Shown here piece by piece: positions 28,380-37,000 of a DNA stretch of 37,000 nt. Numbering within the stretch: position 1 is the stretch's first letter; each line of letters begins with the position of its first letter. A program made the position numbers and the translations under genes. Under the pieces are notes generated by a model that saw only the letters and a list, made by a program, of their open reading frames with translations, was not told the origin of the DNA and searched no databases. Origin of the DNA: Symbiodinium natans (Eukaryota > Sar > Dinophyceae > Suessiales > Symbiodiniaceae); assembly GCA_905221605.1 (NCBI GenBank), contig CAJNDS010001369.1, positions 414,001 to 451,000 on the forward strand, in the 5' to 3' direction.

Positions 28380-31300
28380 TTCGAACTCCTTCAGCCGGAG
28401 CATGTATCTTCTATCTATGCAAATAGCCGAAGAAAAGAAGCACGCAAGTAAAGGGGCAATGTCTCTCAGGTTGTGGCTGGTGTTCTCATTGTTACTGATC
28501 GCCTATGCCGCACCCTTACATCTTGAGTGGTGAGCTGCTATCACAGCTCCTTCACATACCTCGTCGTTGCACAGGATTGTGTCCCGAGCTTGAAATATAG
28601 TAGGAGGAAACATCGTTGTCTGCACAGGACATGATCTTGGTTCCCTTGTCTGTATACAACTTGGATATCTCGTCCTTCGAGTCCCTTGGTTATTTTGGGC
28701 TGCTGGAACTCAATGCCACAAGCATCCTGCGGGTACCTTCCTACTGATCCGAACCATTTGTTCTGATCTGGCCTGATTTGGCCTGATCTGGTCTGCTAGG
28801 AGTAGCAAAGCATGGAACCCAGAACAGCCCAGGCACCCGATGACCATGCTCTCCGCCACGTTTTGGACGCTGGATTTCTGCCTTGCCTTCTTCGTGGGCT
28901 ACTACGTCTCGGGGACCCTTGAGCTACGGCCACACAAGACGGCAAGAAATTACGCCCAGACCTGGATGATGCCGGATCTCATCCTGCTCATGTGTTTAAG
29001 CGGCAGTCGGAGTCGGCTCTTGCTTTTTTTGATCCCAAACTTCCCAAGATTTGCAGAACCATGCAAAATACACCAATGCCAACAAAACTCCACAACACCC
29101 CCAGGTTCGAGTGGGTCGACGTCCTGACGAACATTCCCTCACTGCCCAGTCTCATCCGCTCCACTCGCTCCTTCCGAATTCTGCGCTTCCTGAAGCGCCC
29201 GACCCAAAACTAGAGGAACGTTTATAGAGATGGTTGGGGACATTTTGTAGACATGTGAGGAACGGTTGTTCGCTGTAAGATGGCTGTTGGAACTGGGGGA
29301 TACTTTCTGGGCGAGAGGGCTTCGGCCCCGGATTGCAAGTGGCACCTTCTCTGGAATTTGAGGTCGGCAAAGCTTCTCCGAGCTGCGAAACTTCCGGGAT
29401 TCTTCCGCTACCTCCCGATGTTTATCACCCGGTCGGAGTACATAACCTTGAGCCTTGGCATCGTCCGGACCCGAGTGTAGGGCGCAAGGACCTCGGCATC
29501 GATTCAAGATGTTCGGGTGAATAGGAGAGTTTGAGGTCCGCCATCTGTTGGGAATCCTGTTCATTAACCACGTCATCGCCTCGTTCTGGTACCTGCTTGG
29601 TCAGGTCGGCATGTGCTGAACCGGGCTAACCTTGATTCACAAGACACGGTCTTTGTTGGCCGGGCCGATAATGCTCGACTTGGGGTTCTGCTCATGCTCC
29701 CCTGCAGGAATCGGGTGGATGGGTGGAGGTTTACGAAATTCCAGTTGCAGATTGGTGGATCCTCGCTGCATGGGTAGAGGAAAGGATCCACTTCACTTGG
29801 GAAGGGCACAGCGGTCAAGTCACGCTTCACCACCCAAGGTTAGGCAGAGGTTCGGGCCTCGTATGGCCGCGTAGATCGTCCTAGGATGCTTCAGGCATCT
29901 CCATTCACTGTTTGGTAGCGTGGCATAGCAGCTTTCACAGATTCGTCCTCAGACCTTTGATGAGCAATGCATGGAGCTCAGGTATTCGTATCTCATAACG
30001 TTGCATTGGAGCTTGACCCAGTTCACGCCAGCGAGTATGGGTGCTCGAGCCTGAGATGCTGCGAGATTGCTCCTGCGATTTTGTCAGATGAGCTACGTTT
30101 AGCCCGTTTAGCTTACTGGCAGTCAATGAGGTCCTGCCCCAAACTATATCAGAGCGAGCCTTCAATGTCGCTGTTGTCATCTTCGCGCTTGTCACGTTCT
30201 CGTCGTTTGTGTCTGCATCTTAGATTGGGAAAAAGGGGCTGGCTGGTGCATGCTGGTGCATGCTGGTGCATGCTGGTGCATGCTGGTGCATGCTGGTGCT
30301 GCTTGCGGCTGGGGGCGACTCAGGTCAAGCATTACGAACTTGATGACTCACTTACGAAACCTGGAGAGTGGAGAACGAATCATGTTCTCCAAGCTCGAAG
30401 ATTTTATGCAGAGCCGGCAGCTCGACAATTCATTGAACTCATCAGGCCAGCTTTGAGCACCGATGCAGCCCTCAGATGCTCCAGTGGCAACTGCCAGTCA
30501 GATGTAGAAGCTGGCTTTGTGTACTGACATCTTCTGTAGACAGTTGCCAAAGGCACAAAGGCTCTCCATACCAAATCACAATCCAAGTCTCCTGCTCTAG
30601 CATGATCTAGCATGTTTACAGTTTACAGGCTTTAGCACAACTGTGACCAAGGAAGTTCTCGTTCTATTTGACGATCCGGGTGCGGCGATACCTCGACCAA
30701 AGACTGGCTGAGAAGCGATCCAAGCCAGAGGCCAGGCGCTTATTCGGCCCGAGGCAAAACGGGTTAGTGGCCATGGCCGACATTTATGGGCTGTAAGAAT
30801 CCGGAATCGGGCCGCCTTCTGAGGAAGGGGATATCGAGTTGCTGCAGAGGCTGCTAGGAGCCAAGCATGCTTGCTTTGCTAGCATGTGCTTGTTCTTGCC
30901 ATGTGTGCGGGGCAGTTGTTCTGTGAGGTCAGAGCCCTTGAAGATGGAAGTGCATTTTGAGATGCACAGCTGCTAGCTCAGTATTTCCCTCTTAGTGGCA
31001 TTTGTAACATTTGTATACTACTGCGGAAATCTTTGGAGCATTCTGTGCCTGACCTTGATGTCAGGCCCGACCCTGACCAAGCACCCATTGCTCTTCGCCT
31101 ACTCGCGCCTGAACGAGCCGGCCATGATGAAGCTTTGCCACACCGCCCTGCGAACCATGCAACTGTCTGGGGATGACTACCTCTTCACCAAAGGCGAGAC
31201 CGCCAAGACTATGTACTTTGCGCCTTACCAGCAGGCTGTGGGGCGCAGATTGCATCAATCGGATTCCCAGTATCGGCCCCTCCTGTGCGTTGTGTAGCCG

Positions 31301-32130
31301 CTTGAGGTCAGTGCTCATGCCATGCACTGCACATGCTTTTTACATACTCTGTGCTTTTTGAAAGAGGCCAACCTCTGAGATGACTTCGATTTTTTTTGAC
31401 TGAGGCCATGTCGGGGAGCCTCGTTTACACAAGAGAGGATGAGCCAGCTCCGTACCAAGTGCAGGCGGGCACGTGCTCCATACTCTGCCGTGAATCTCTC
31501 TTGATTCAATTGTGCTGTGCAACTCCCCGGCCTGGCCCGAAAATCTGGAAATCCCGTGGAAGGCTTGTTTGTGCAGGGAGGGGCATAGGCGTAGAGGTGT
31601 CAAGGCGGGGGTTGAAGGTTCGAATTACGGAGGCGGATTTTGCAATGTAGTGCAGACTGCGCGGCCTTTTTGTCACCATCGAGCATCATGCCTTCGTCCA
31701 ATTATTCTAGAGACTACTACAACGAGGGGCAGCGCACTACATTGTAAGACAGCTGAGGCACCTGCCTACTTCAGCGAGATGGTTGGGGCCCCTGCCTGCT
31801 GTTCGCCCCATAGGTATAATGCACGTTCCCACTTTTACACGAAGCTGCTTGAGCAGCTAGATCGAGTTCCAAGTGAAACGGCCCTCTTCGGTTAAGGTGC
31901 TGTGGTGCCCCTGGAGCCACTGTGGATCGATGCGAGCCAAGACTGACTGCAAGACTCTTGGCCAAAGTAGAGGGCCTCGGATCAACCCTTCGCAGCGCGC
32001 TTGTGGTTGACTTGGTCGAGGTTGCGAGGTGTGAGCGAACTCGTTTGACCTTGCAAGGATACTGGGTCTGGATGCGGCAAAGTTCTTCGATGTCGTGCAG
32101 CACGCCAAGATTTGCCAGCTGGAGGTCGTG
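28380..32130 (+). CDS. Voltage-gated six-TM channel of the EAG/HCN/CNG superfamily with C-terminal cyclic-nucleotide-binding-like fold
   Basis: Phase-consistent exons: ..28397 (SNSFSR), 28470-28506, 28628-28698, 28833-28985, 29105-29194, 29363-29435, 29530-29604, 29708-29754, 29982-30040, 30123-30210, 30324-30423, 30656-30730, 30824-30852, 30928-30968, 31065-31219, 31405-31474, perhaps 31577-31596, 31897-31952, then 32058 onward. They encode S1 (LWLVFSLLLIAYDMILVPL), S2-S3 (FWTLDFCLAFFVGYYVSG; WMMPDLILFEWVDV), S4 (RSTRSFRILRFLK), S5 (HLLGILFINHVIASFWYLLG), pore (YLITLHWSLTQFTPASM), S6 (FNVAVVIFALVTFSSFVSSI), C-linker and a cNMP-binding-like fold (DYLFTKGETAKTMYFAMSGS). It should sit in a membrane and gate cation flow by voltage. 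The N-terminus before 28380 and the end after about 32105 are not resolved. Confidence 0.9.
28470..29435 (+). other. Voltage-sensor domain (S1-S4) of the channel
   Basis: S4 keeps five positive residues at every third position: R-ST-R-SF-R-IL-R-FL-K, followed by SAKLLRAAKL at the next exon. This is the pattern of a working voltage sensor. S3 contains the aspartate of MMPDLIL. Introns split S1 after IAY (GC donor) and interrupt S4 after FLK (GC donor). Confidence 0.85.
29530..30210 (+). other. Channel pore domain (S5-turret-pore helix-S6)
   Basis: Four exons join without phase conflict. S5 (29530-29604) is followed by a turret with GGWVEVYEIPVADW (29708-29754). The pore helix and filter YSYLITLHWSLTQFTPASM lie at 29982-30040, and NEVLPQTISERAFNV with S6 at 30123-30210. 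The potassium-channel signature T-x-G-Y/F-G is absent; the filter position reads TQFTPAS. Conduction selectivity therefore cannot be assumed to be K+. Confidence 0.85.
30231..30301. repeat. Tandem 10-bp repeat in a channel intron
   Basis: TGCTGGTGCA is repeated about six times in the intron between the S6 exon and the C-linker exon. Copies are nearly perfect, so the expansion is young or kept homogeneous. Confidence 0.9.
30324..32130 (+). other. C-linker and cyclic-nucleotide-binding-like domain of the channel
   Basis: C-linker: ITNLMTHLRNL.. (30324-30423), LTIRVRRYLDQRL (30656-30730), GDIELLQRL (30824-30852), SEPLKMEVHFEMH (30928-30968). Beta-roll: LTKHPLLFAYSRLNEPAMMK.. to ..GETAKTMYF (31065-31219), AMSGSLVYTREDEPAPYQVQ.. 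(31405-31474), VLWCPWSHCGSMRAKTDCK (31897-31952), ILGLDAAKFFDVVQHAK (32058-). The stretch that should hold the phosphate-binding cassette (G-E-x-A..R-T/A-A) does not fit that consensus, so nucleotide binding is doubtful, as in EAG-type homology domains. Confidence 0.8.
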
Positions 32131-32591
32131 CGGGGTTTGTCAGTCGTTATTGCCATGGGAAGTTCACGTGCCTGACATGTCTTTATAAAACTGGACAAGA
32201 ACGATGTATTCCTGCACAGTAAAATCGTGCAAACACCACGGGGGCTTGGATCTCTCTTGATGGTGGTGCCAGGTCTGTGCCTACGCAGAGAGGGCTCTTC
32301 ATATCCAAAACAAGTACTTCGACAAGGATCGTGGACCCGTGGAAGTTCCGTAGAAGCTCAGTTCGCGTTTTGCAGACACCGCTGGCCGCTCTCAGGCTGC
32401 GCAGTTCTGACAGTTGTCAATGTCTGAAAGCTCGGGACAGGATTCTCGCAGCGATCTGAATGTCGGGAAATACGATGCTCGCAGGACGGACTCACCGCAA
32501 CTGGTTCTGTCGTGTCTATGAGCCTATGAGTTTTCATTAATTAGATCCGTAGCGCCTTTTTCAGATCTGCCTCGGTGTCGGCCCCGGAGGA

Positions 32592-32924
32592 TTGTCAAGA
32601 AGACCTTCCCGAAGGGATCTTTGGATGTTCGCCCAGCGTGGTGGGGCGGGGGCAGGACTCAAGCGCTTGCCCAGAGTAATGGCATGCGGTAGCGGAACCT
32701 GCCTACTAGCAGACGCAGGTCTTCTGATGCGTGAAATTGAAAATTTAAAACCACCGAAGGTTGAAGGGCCAAAGTGGCCCCTGACACTCAGTGTGAGAAT
32801 GTGGAGTACCTTCCTTGATCGCCTGAACCCCATCTTCCCTTCCTGCAAGCATGAAAACCCTGAGGAGTTTAAATCGTCACAACTCCGCAGGTGGGGGAGG
32901 ATGCAATATGATGCAGTAACTTAG
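32592..32924 (+). other. Open frames after the channel, unresolved
   Basis: Two frames overlap. One is Arg-rich, then reads ..VRMWSTFLDRLNPIFPSCKH.. to TAG 32924. The other gives SASVSAPEDCQEDLPEGIFG.. to a stop at about 32679. Either could hold distal exons of the channel gene. I could not fix splice joins. Confidence 0.25.
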
Positions 32925-33467
32925 GCAGTGTTGTTGGATGTTCTTGGGCTTGTTGGGCTTGTCACCGTGTGCACGAGCCCTGATACCCTGACCAGGCCTC
33001 ATGGGGATGGGCCTCCGCAGGCAGCTGTCGTCGCAGGCACGGCAGGGAGCCTGAAGGGACCGCAACCGCAGCTTTGTCCTTGCTTTGGCATGTCCCCGAA
33101 AGCAGGTGAGCCAGCCTCTTGGCTGATGACGTGTACGCAGGTCTCGTCCAGGAGTGTCGTAAAGAGTTGGGTTTCTATTCCTGCCGAGTCCTAGGGCTTG
33201 GGAAAGCCACCGGAAAGCCACGAGCAACTAACAGTTTTGCTCTTGAGTTGGCTGATCGCGCTTCAAATTCCTCTCCCCACTGGAAGTTGAGGCCCTCTGA
33301 CTCCGATGTGTCCTCGGACAGCAGCGTGGAGAGGCCACCTGGTCGCCATATCCAACAGTGTCCCAGGACGATACACGGATAACATCGAGATGTCCCCAGT
33401 TCATTCAGGGGTTGAGAGACGAGCATGGCTGGAGCGACTCAGACGGTTCCAGCGCGCTGCGACATTG

Positions 33468-33642
33468 AAGGTTCAGTGTGCGGAAGAGGATCGTTGAGCA
33501 GGAGAATGAGCGGGACCTGATGGTGGAAGGTGGGCGGGAGAGGATCTCCCAAGCCTCCAAGACCTCCAGGACTTCAAAGAAGTCGGAGGCCTCCCTTCCA
33601 CCACTCAGGGTTCCCCCGAGTTTGAAGCCACAGCTTACGTAG
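33468..33642 (+). CDS. Charged, Ser-rich terminal exon
   Basis: After TTGAAG|G at 33466 one frame reads FSVRKRIVEQENERDLMVEG.., then ..ISQASKTSRTSKKSEASLPP.. and ends with TAG 33640-33642. Composition (Glu/Arg helix, then Ser/Lys/Pro tail) is typical of a disordered C-terminus. It may be the end of the channel gene or of a separate small gene. A related upstream piece could be 33119-33190 (..LVQECRKELGFYSCRVLGLG..). Confidence 0.4.
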
Positions 33643-33649
33643 TCTTATG

Positions 33650-34600
33650 TAGTCTTTTTCAAGGATGTGGCCCCTCTGTGCTTCGCGGGCGCAGCCAAAA
33701 TCGCAGAACTATGCATCCTTAATCCTGAACTGCCACCTCCTCCCTCACATTCCCTCACTGCCCGCAACAAGGCCCGGCTTGGGGCTGGGGTTGCCTACTG
33801 AGGCCTGGACTAAAGTGTGAGTGGCGGCAAATGTCTTCTCATGATATGGTTGTGCGCTAGGGGTTTACTTCCCGCGCTAGCACGATCTCGGGCCACGGAA
33901 TGCCACGGCTCACCATTCCGAGAATCTACCCCTTGGTTAAGTAGCCTGACAAGGCGCTGACGACCATGGGTCAAAGTAGGAAAGGTTTCTGTGATGAAGC
34001 GGGTTCCAGTGAGCAATGCGGAATGCGACTGAGCTCGGTTGACCTTGGCTGAAGTTGCTGAAAGCGAATAGATACGCGTGCAGGAAGTTAGAGCAGCAGG
34101 TTTGTGCCAGCCTGCAAGATGCGCGGTTTTGGCAAACAGCTGCTCTGTTGCGGCGGATCCGCAGAACGGGTTACAGCTCGTAGGATTCGGAGGAGGGCTG
34201 CTTCAAAGTCAGCCGCTTTTTAGTCTTTGCATCTTTCCAGAGGAAAGATGCTATCATGTGAATGTGGCCACAATGCTGTGCCTGTTGCTTGCAGTTGAAC
34301 CCGGGGCATGACATCTTTTTTAACTATTCGCTGCAATGACATCATGACATGCTAGTCGCTTGTTTTGAAGATCAGGCCACAGTTTCTGCAGAAGCTCCTG
34401 TATCTGACAGGTGCTGCAGCTCGTGACGTATTTGCTGCCCTCGAGTTGCGGTTGAAAAGGGCGTGAGACGGTGTGCGTAAGCAATCATTCATGGTTAGCG
34501 ACTGATGACTACTGTAGGGGTGTCGGTTGCTTCTACAGCCTTGACGGAGCCTTGCCCGAATTCTCCCGAAAGAGTGAATTCCTGTGCAGGGGCTCTGCAA
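33650..34600. other. Spacer, no confident gene
   Basis: A + frame at 34078-34311 ends ..CIFPEERCYHVNVATMLCLL.. and is open but featureless. Nothing else was noted. Confidence 0.4.
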
Positions 34601-34643
34601 TTAACCCAGCTGTGCAACCCAACAGCCAGCAAGACAAAGATGA

Positions 34644-34910
34644 TCAAGTTCTGTTCCCGTTCCGTGGGCTCCAGGGCTCCGAAATGACAAATGGCCCCCC
34701 ACCTCTGTTGATAGAAACCCGCACCTTCGGCTGTTGGGAAATAGCCTCCTTCGCAACCACTTGAGCTTTGCCAGGTCCGTTGGCAGCACCCAAGACATCT
34801 TCGTCTCCCAAGGCGGGCTCCAGATTTGGATAATTGCTTGCCATGCGGCTTCGGCCGAACGCACACACACATCCTGCTGGAGCTGCAGCAACTGGCACCG
34901 TTGTGGGCAT
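34644..34910 (-). CDS. Minus-strand candidate exon, unrecognised
   Basis: From an ATG at 34910 on the minus strand: MPTTVPVAAAPAGCVCAFGR, then ..SNYPNLEPALGDEDVLGAAN.., ..GKAQVVAKEAISQQPKVRVS.. and INRGGGPFVISEP. Composition is more protein-like than in the competing frames. A second minus-strand piece in another frame at 34495-34640 (..EREQNLIIFVLLAVGLHSWV..) could be a following exon. No family was recognised. Confidence 0.35.
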   Translation of the reverse strand: MPTTVPVAAAPAGCVCAFGRSRMASNYPNLEPALGDEDVLGAANGPGKAQVVAKEAISQQPKVRVSINRGGGPFVISEPWSPRNGNRT

Positions 34911-35421
34911 TTCATCTTGGCATCTCCTGCGTCAGTTCTGCTTTGGCGTTCTGAAATGGCTTTGCATCAGGCAGTTTGAGGCTTCCAGGCATACCAGGGC
35001 TCCTGAGCTTCTGTGCGACACAGCGTGGCTGTGTTTGCATGTGTTCATCACGTTTGCATGTGCTTGCTATTATGCTAGCTGCATGCCTGAGCTACATGAG
35101 CTACCCCTTTGCTTTCCCATGCCCCCAGGCCGTTGCACCTCGAGCCAAGCCAGGTAGGGTTGGGTCTCGCGTGAGCAGGGGGTAAGAAGCTGCGCTGAGG
35201 CTTGTCGAGATGGCGTATTGGTGACGGTTGAAATGGGTTGCTTCTGCTTGAGCGGCTCTGAGCACCAGACCAGAGTTAAACCAGCGCTTCATTCCGCAGG
35301 CGCAGCGCGCCCGACGCAGCGGAGGCAGCGGCTGGGACTCTAAACTGTCGTATCTTTCCTGGATAACTCGCTTGTTTGTATGTATCTTCTTGTATCTTCT
35401 TGTTTTCCTTTTAGCATTTAG

Positions 35422-35870
35422 TTGGGCACTTCGATGGGCAGGCAGTCCATACAAATGCTAAAGCTGCTCGATCTTCAAGGGGGTTGCAGTTTGCTGCACA
35501 TCAGACTCCTTCCCGGAACTGAAGCTGGATGCAACCTCACGTCGATTCTGGAGGCAAAGCTCGCCAAGTGCGAGGTCAAGCGGCAATGGCAGCCCATTGC
35601 TCCGTCCTGGGATCCAGGCGCGTTCGCCCACGCCAGGAAAACAAGCGCGGCGTGGCCTGGCACAGCCGCTTTCTGCTGACATTATCTTCTGGGCCACGTG
35701 CCGAGAACATCGGTGTCACCGATGTTTGCGACACCTGCGATCTCCCATGTGTTCGGACATGTGGAAGCATCGTGCAAACCACCCTCCCCGAACTCGCAGC
35801 GCGGCAGCCCTGTCTCGGCTCATGAGATCGCGCGAAGAGTCCGTGATGTTGGGCTTGGCCATGTAAGCTA
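35422..35870 (+). CDS. Candidate two-exon gene fragment
   Basis: A first piece (MGRQSIQMLKLLDLQ.. then LLHIRLLPGTEAGCNLTSIL EAKLAKCEVKRQW..) is open to TGA 35677. A second piece in another frame (about 35690-35870) reads ..VSPMFATPAISHVFGHVEAS.. and ..SPVSAHEIARRVRDVGLGHV S, then TAG. No family was recognised and the join is not established. Confidence 0.25.
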
Positions 35871-35934
35871 GGCGGGCTGCCGAGCTTGTGCTTTGCAAGT
35901 TCCAGCTGCTCCTTGCTAGCGATTATGACTGGGC

Positions 35935-36279
35935 TTGGATAAGTTCAATCCTCCCAGGTGGCTTGGAGGCCAGAGGACCTTCTTGGCCTGTGTTGCAGCA
36001 AGTTGCAGCCACACTTTTCCATATGCACATGTGTCTCCAGCTCACTCCAGGACCAGTGCAGAAGAAGACTATACACGCCTCCTGTCAAGGCCCAGATTTG
36101 AGCGCTTGGTTCCTCTGCTTTGCTCAGGTTTGGGGATTTGTTGGGGCGCCTTTCGGTCATGTTTGCAAGCTCGTCTCGGCGCTGACTTACTCTATCTCGC
36201 AGTGCTGTGCGCCTATGGAAATCATCTAAAAATGGCTGGTTTGAAGTCCGGCGGTGCGGGGTTTTGCAAGATGCCTTGA
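35935..36279 (+). CDS. Candidate exon with hydrophobic helix
   Basis: A frame open to TGA 36277 reads ..RTSAEEDYTRLLSRPRFERL.. then VPLLCSGLGICWGAFRSCLQ and ..ADLLYLAVLCAYGNHLKMAG... An overlapping + frame (35888-36229) is also open. Possible internal acceptors lie at CTCAG 36127 and CGCAG 36201. Weak. Nothing convincing lies in 36280-37000. Confidence 0.25.
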   Translation: MDKFNPPRWLGGQRTFLACVAASCSHTFPYAHVSPAHSRTSAEEDYTRLLSRPRFERLVPLLCSGLGICWGAFRSCLQARLGADLLYLAVLCAYGNHLKMAGLKSGGAGFCKMP

Positions 36280-36849
36280 GGCACTCGAGCAGATGCAAAG
36301 CCTGGCTTCGCCATCCGCCCGTTTCTCTGGCCCTTTCAAGCTTGTCTCACCTGGAACCTTATGTCGGATCGCTCTTTAAACAGAACGTCTTCCTGAACCT
36401 TAAGAAGTACATAAGTACATGAACATGATGCGGCCAACCAGTGCAACTTAGTGCAGCTAGAATAGCACCTGCTTTCTACATGAGAAGAGGCATGTAGTAT
36501 CCTAACTCGAAACAGATTATTCTGGCGTAAGTACACCTCGTTTGTTCTGCATGGAAAAGAAAAGTTCGCGAAAAGGATAGATTGGAAAGGTATCAGTCGG
36601 TTGTATTCAGAAAGCTTCCACAGTTGAAAGCACAAGGTGCTTCTAGAACCGAGAGCGGAGGTGCTTGAACATGCTAGCAAGAACGGAAGTGCTAAGTGTG
36701 TCGCGTGCGGGGAGGACAGGAGAGGCCTACAACAGCTTCACATCAGTGACCACTCAACAGCTACACATGTTGCCAAGAAACATGTTACCAAGAAACATCT
36801 GCACCACTGAGGTTGGCCTGAAAAGACGTGACATGGTAGGATGTTGCCA

Positions 36850-36869
36850 CCCCCCCCCCCCCTCCCCCC
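36850..36869. repeat. C13-T-C6 homopolymer run
   Basis: A long C run broken by one T. It is the complement-strand counterpart of the G-runs in the first 14 kb. Shorter runs of 11 also occur at 18342 (G), 27986 (G) and 28330 (C). Confidence 0.9.
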
Positions 36870-37000
36870 GCGTGCCAGTAGTGACTGAAGTGCACTGTCC
36901 TTAGATGGCCTTGCTGAAATGTTCTGGGTTCCCGCTCCTCCAAAGCTGTAAACCCGGACAGTCTCATTAGGACAGGCCCCGGTGCACAGGTCGGAGGCTC

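Noticed and set aside
30231-30301. CRISPR-like array
   Set aside because: The units are contiguous 10-mers without spacers inside a eukaryotic intron.
31600-31640. GGTTCGAATT resembling a tRNA T-loop
   Set aside because: The flanking bases do not pair into a T-stem, and no acceptor stem or anticodon arm is visible.

Overview
The window looks like nuclear DNA of a dinoflagellate, most likely a relative of Symbiodinium. Coding sequence comes as many short exons whose introns end in AG, usually followed by G. Their 5' ends are often GC or GA instead of GT, a pattern known from Symbiodiniaceae. Other hints are long spacers, no AATAAA-style gene ends, degenerate TTTAGGG-like telomeric words, and plant-like and alveolate-specific protein families. 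I found no prokaryotic operons, rRNA, tRNA or CRISPR. All exon models were made by hand from reading phase and family consensus; none is backed by RNA.

Layout. 1-3.0 kb: G-rich telomere-like sequence, simple repeats and two isolated WD40-like exons. 3.0-6.4 kb: no confident gene. 6.46-11.1 kb: a multi-exon gene that starts with a canonical protein kinase in which a PDZ domain is nested between the APE motif and helix F. It continues in phase into an alpha-helical region of unknown family. WD40 exons at 11.5-12.88 kb are probably its C-terminus or a separate downstream gene. 13.8-17.2 kb: a single uninterrupted reading frame of 1128 codons for a CBM20-GT20-TPP (trehalose-6-phosphate synthase/phosphatase-like) protein with altered catalytic residues. 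17.3-22.6 kb: scattered Ser/Pro/Ala-rich candidate exons. 23.0-24.8 kb: a small coiled-coil gene of about five exons. 25-28 kb: isolated candidate exons. 28.4-32.1 kb: a six-transmembrane voltage-gated channel of the EAG/HCN/CNG type that can be followed through about 20 exons from S1 to the cyclic-nucleotide-binding-like fold. 33.4-37 kb: candidate exons only.

The three confident genes and the coiled-coil gene all lie on the + strand, as is common in dinoflagellates. They share no obvious pathway. The most unusual items are the PDZ domain nested in a kinase fold, the probable pseudoenzyme state of the trehalose protein, the channel pore without a GYG filter, and the contrast between the intronless trehalose gene and its intron-rich neighbours.
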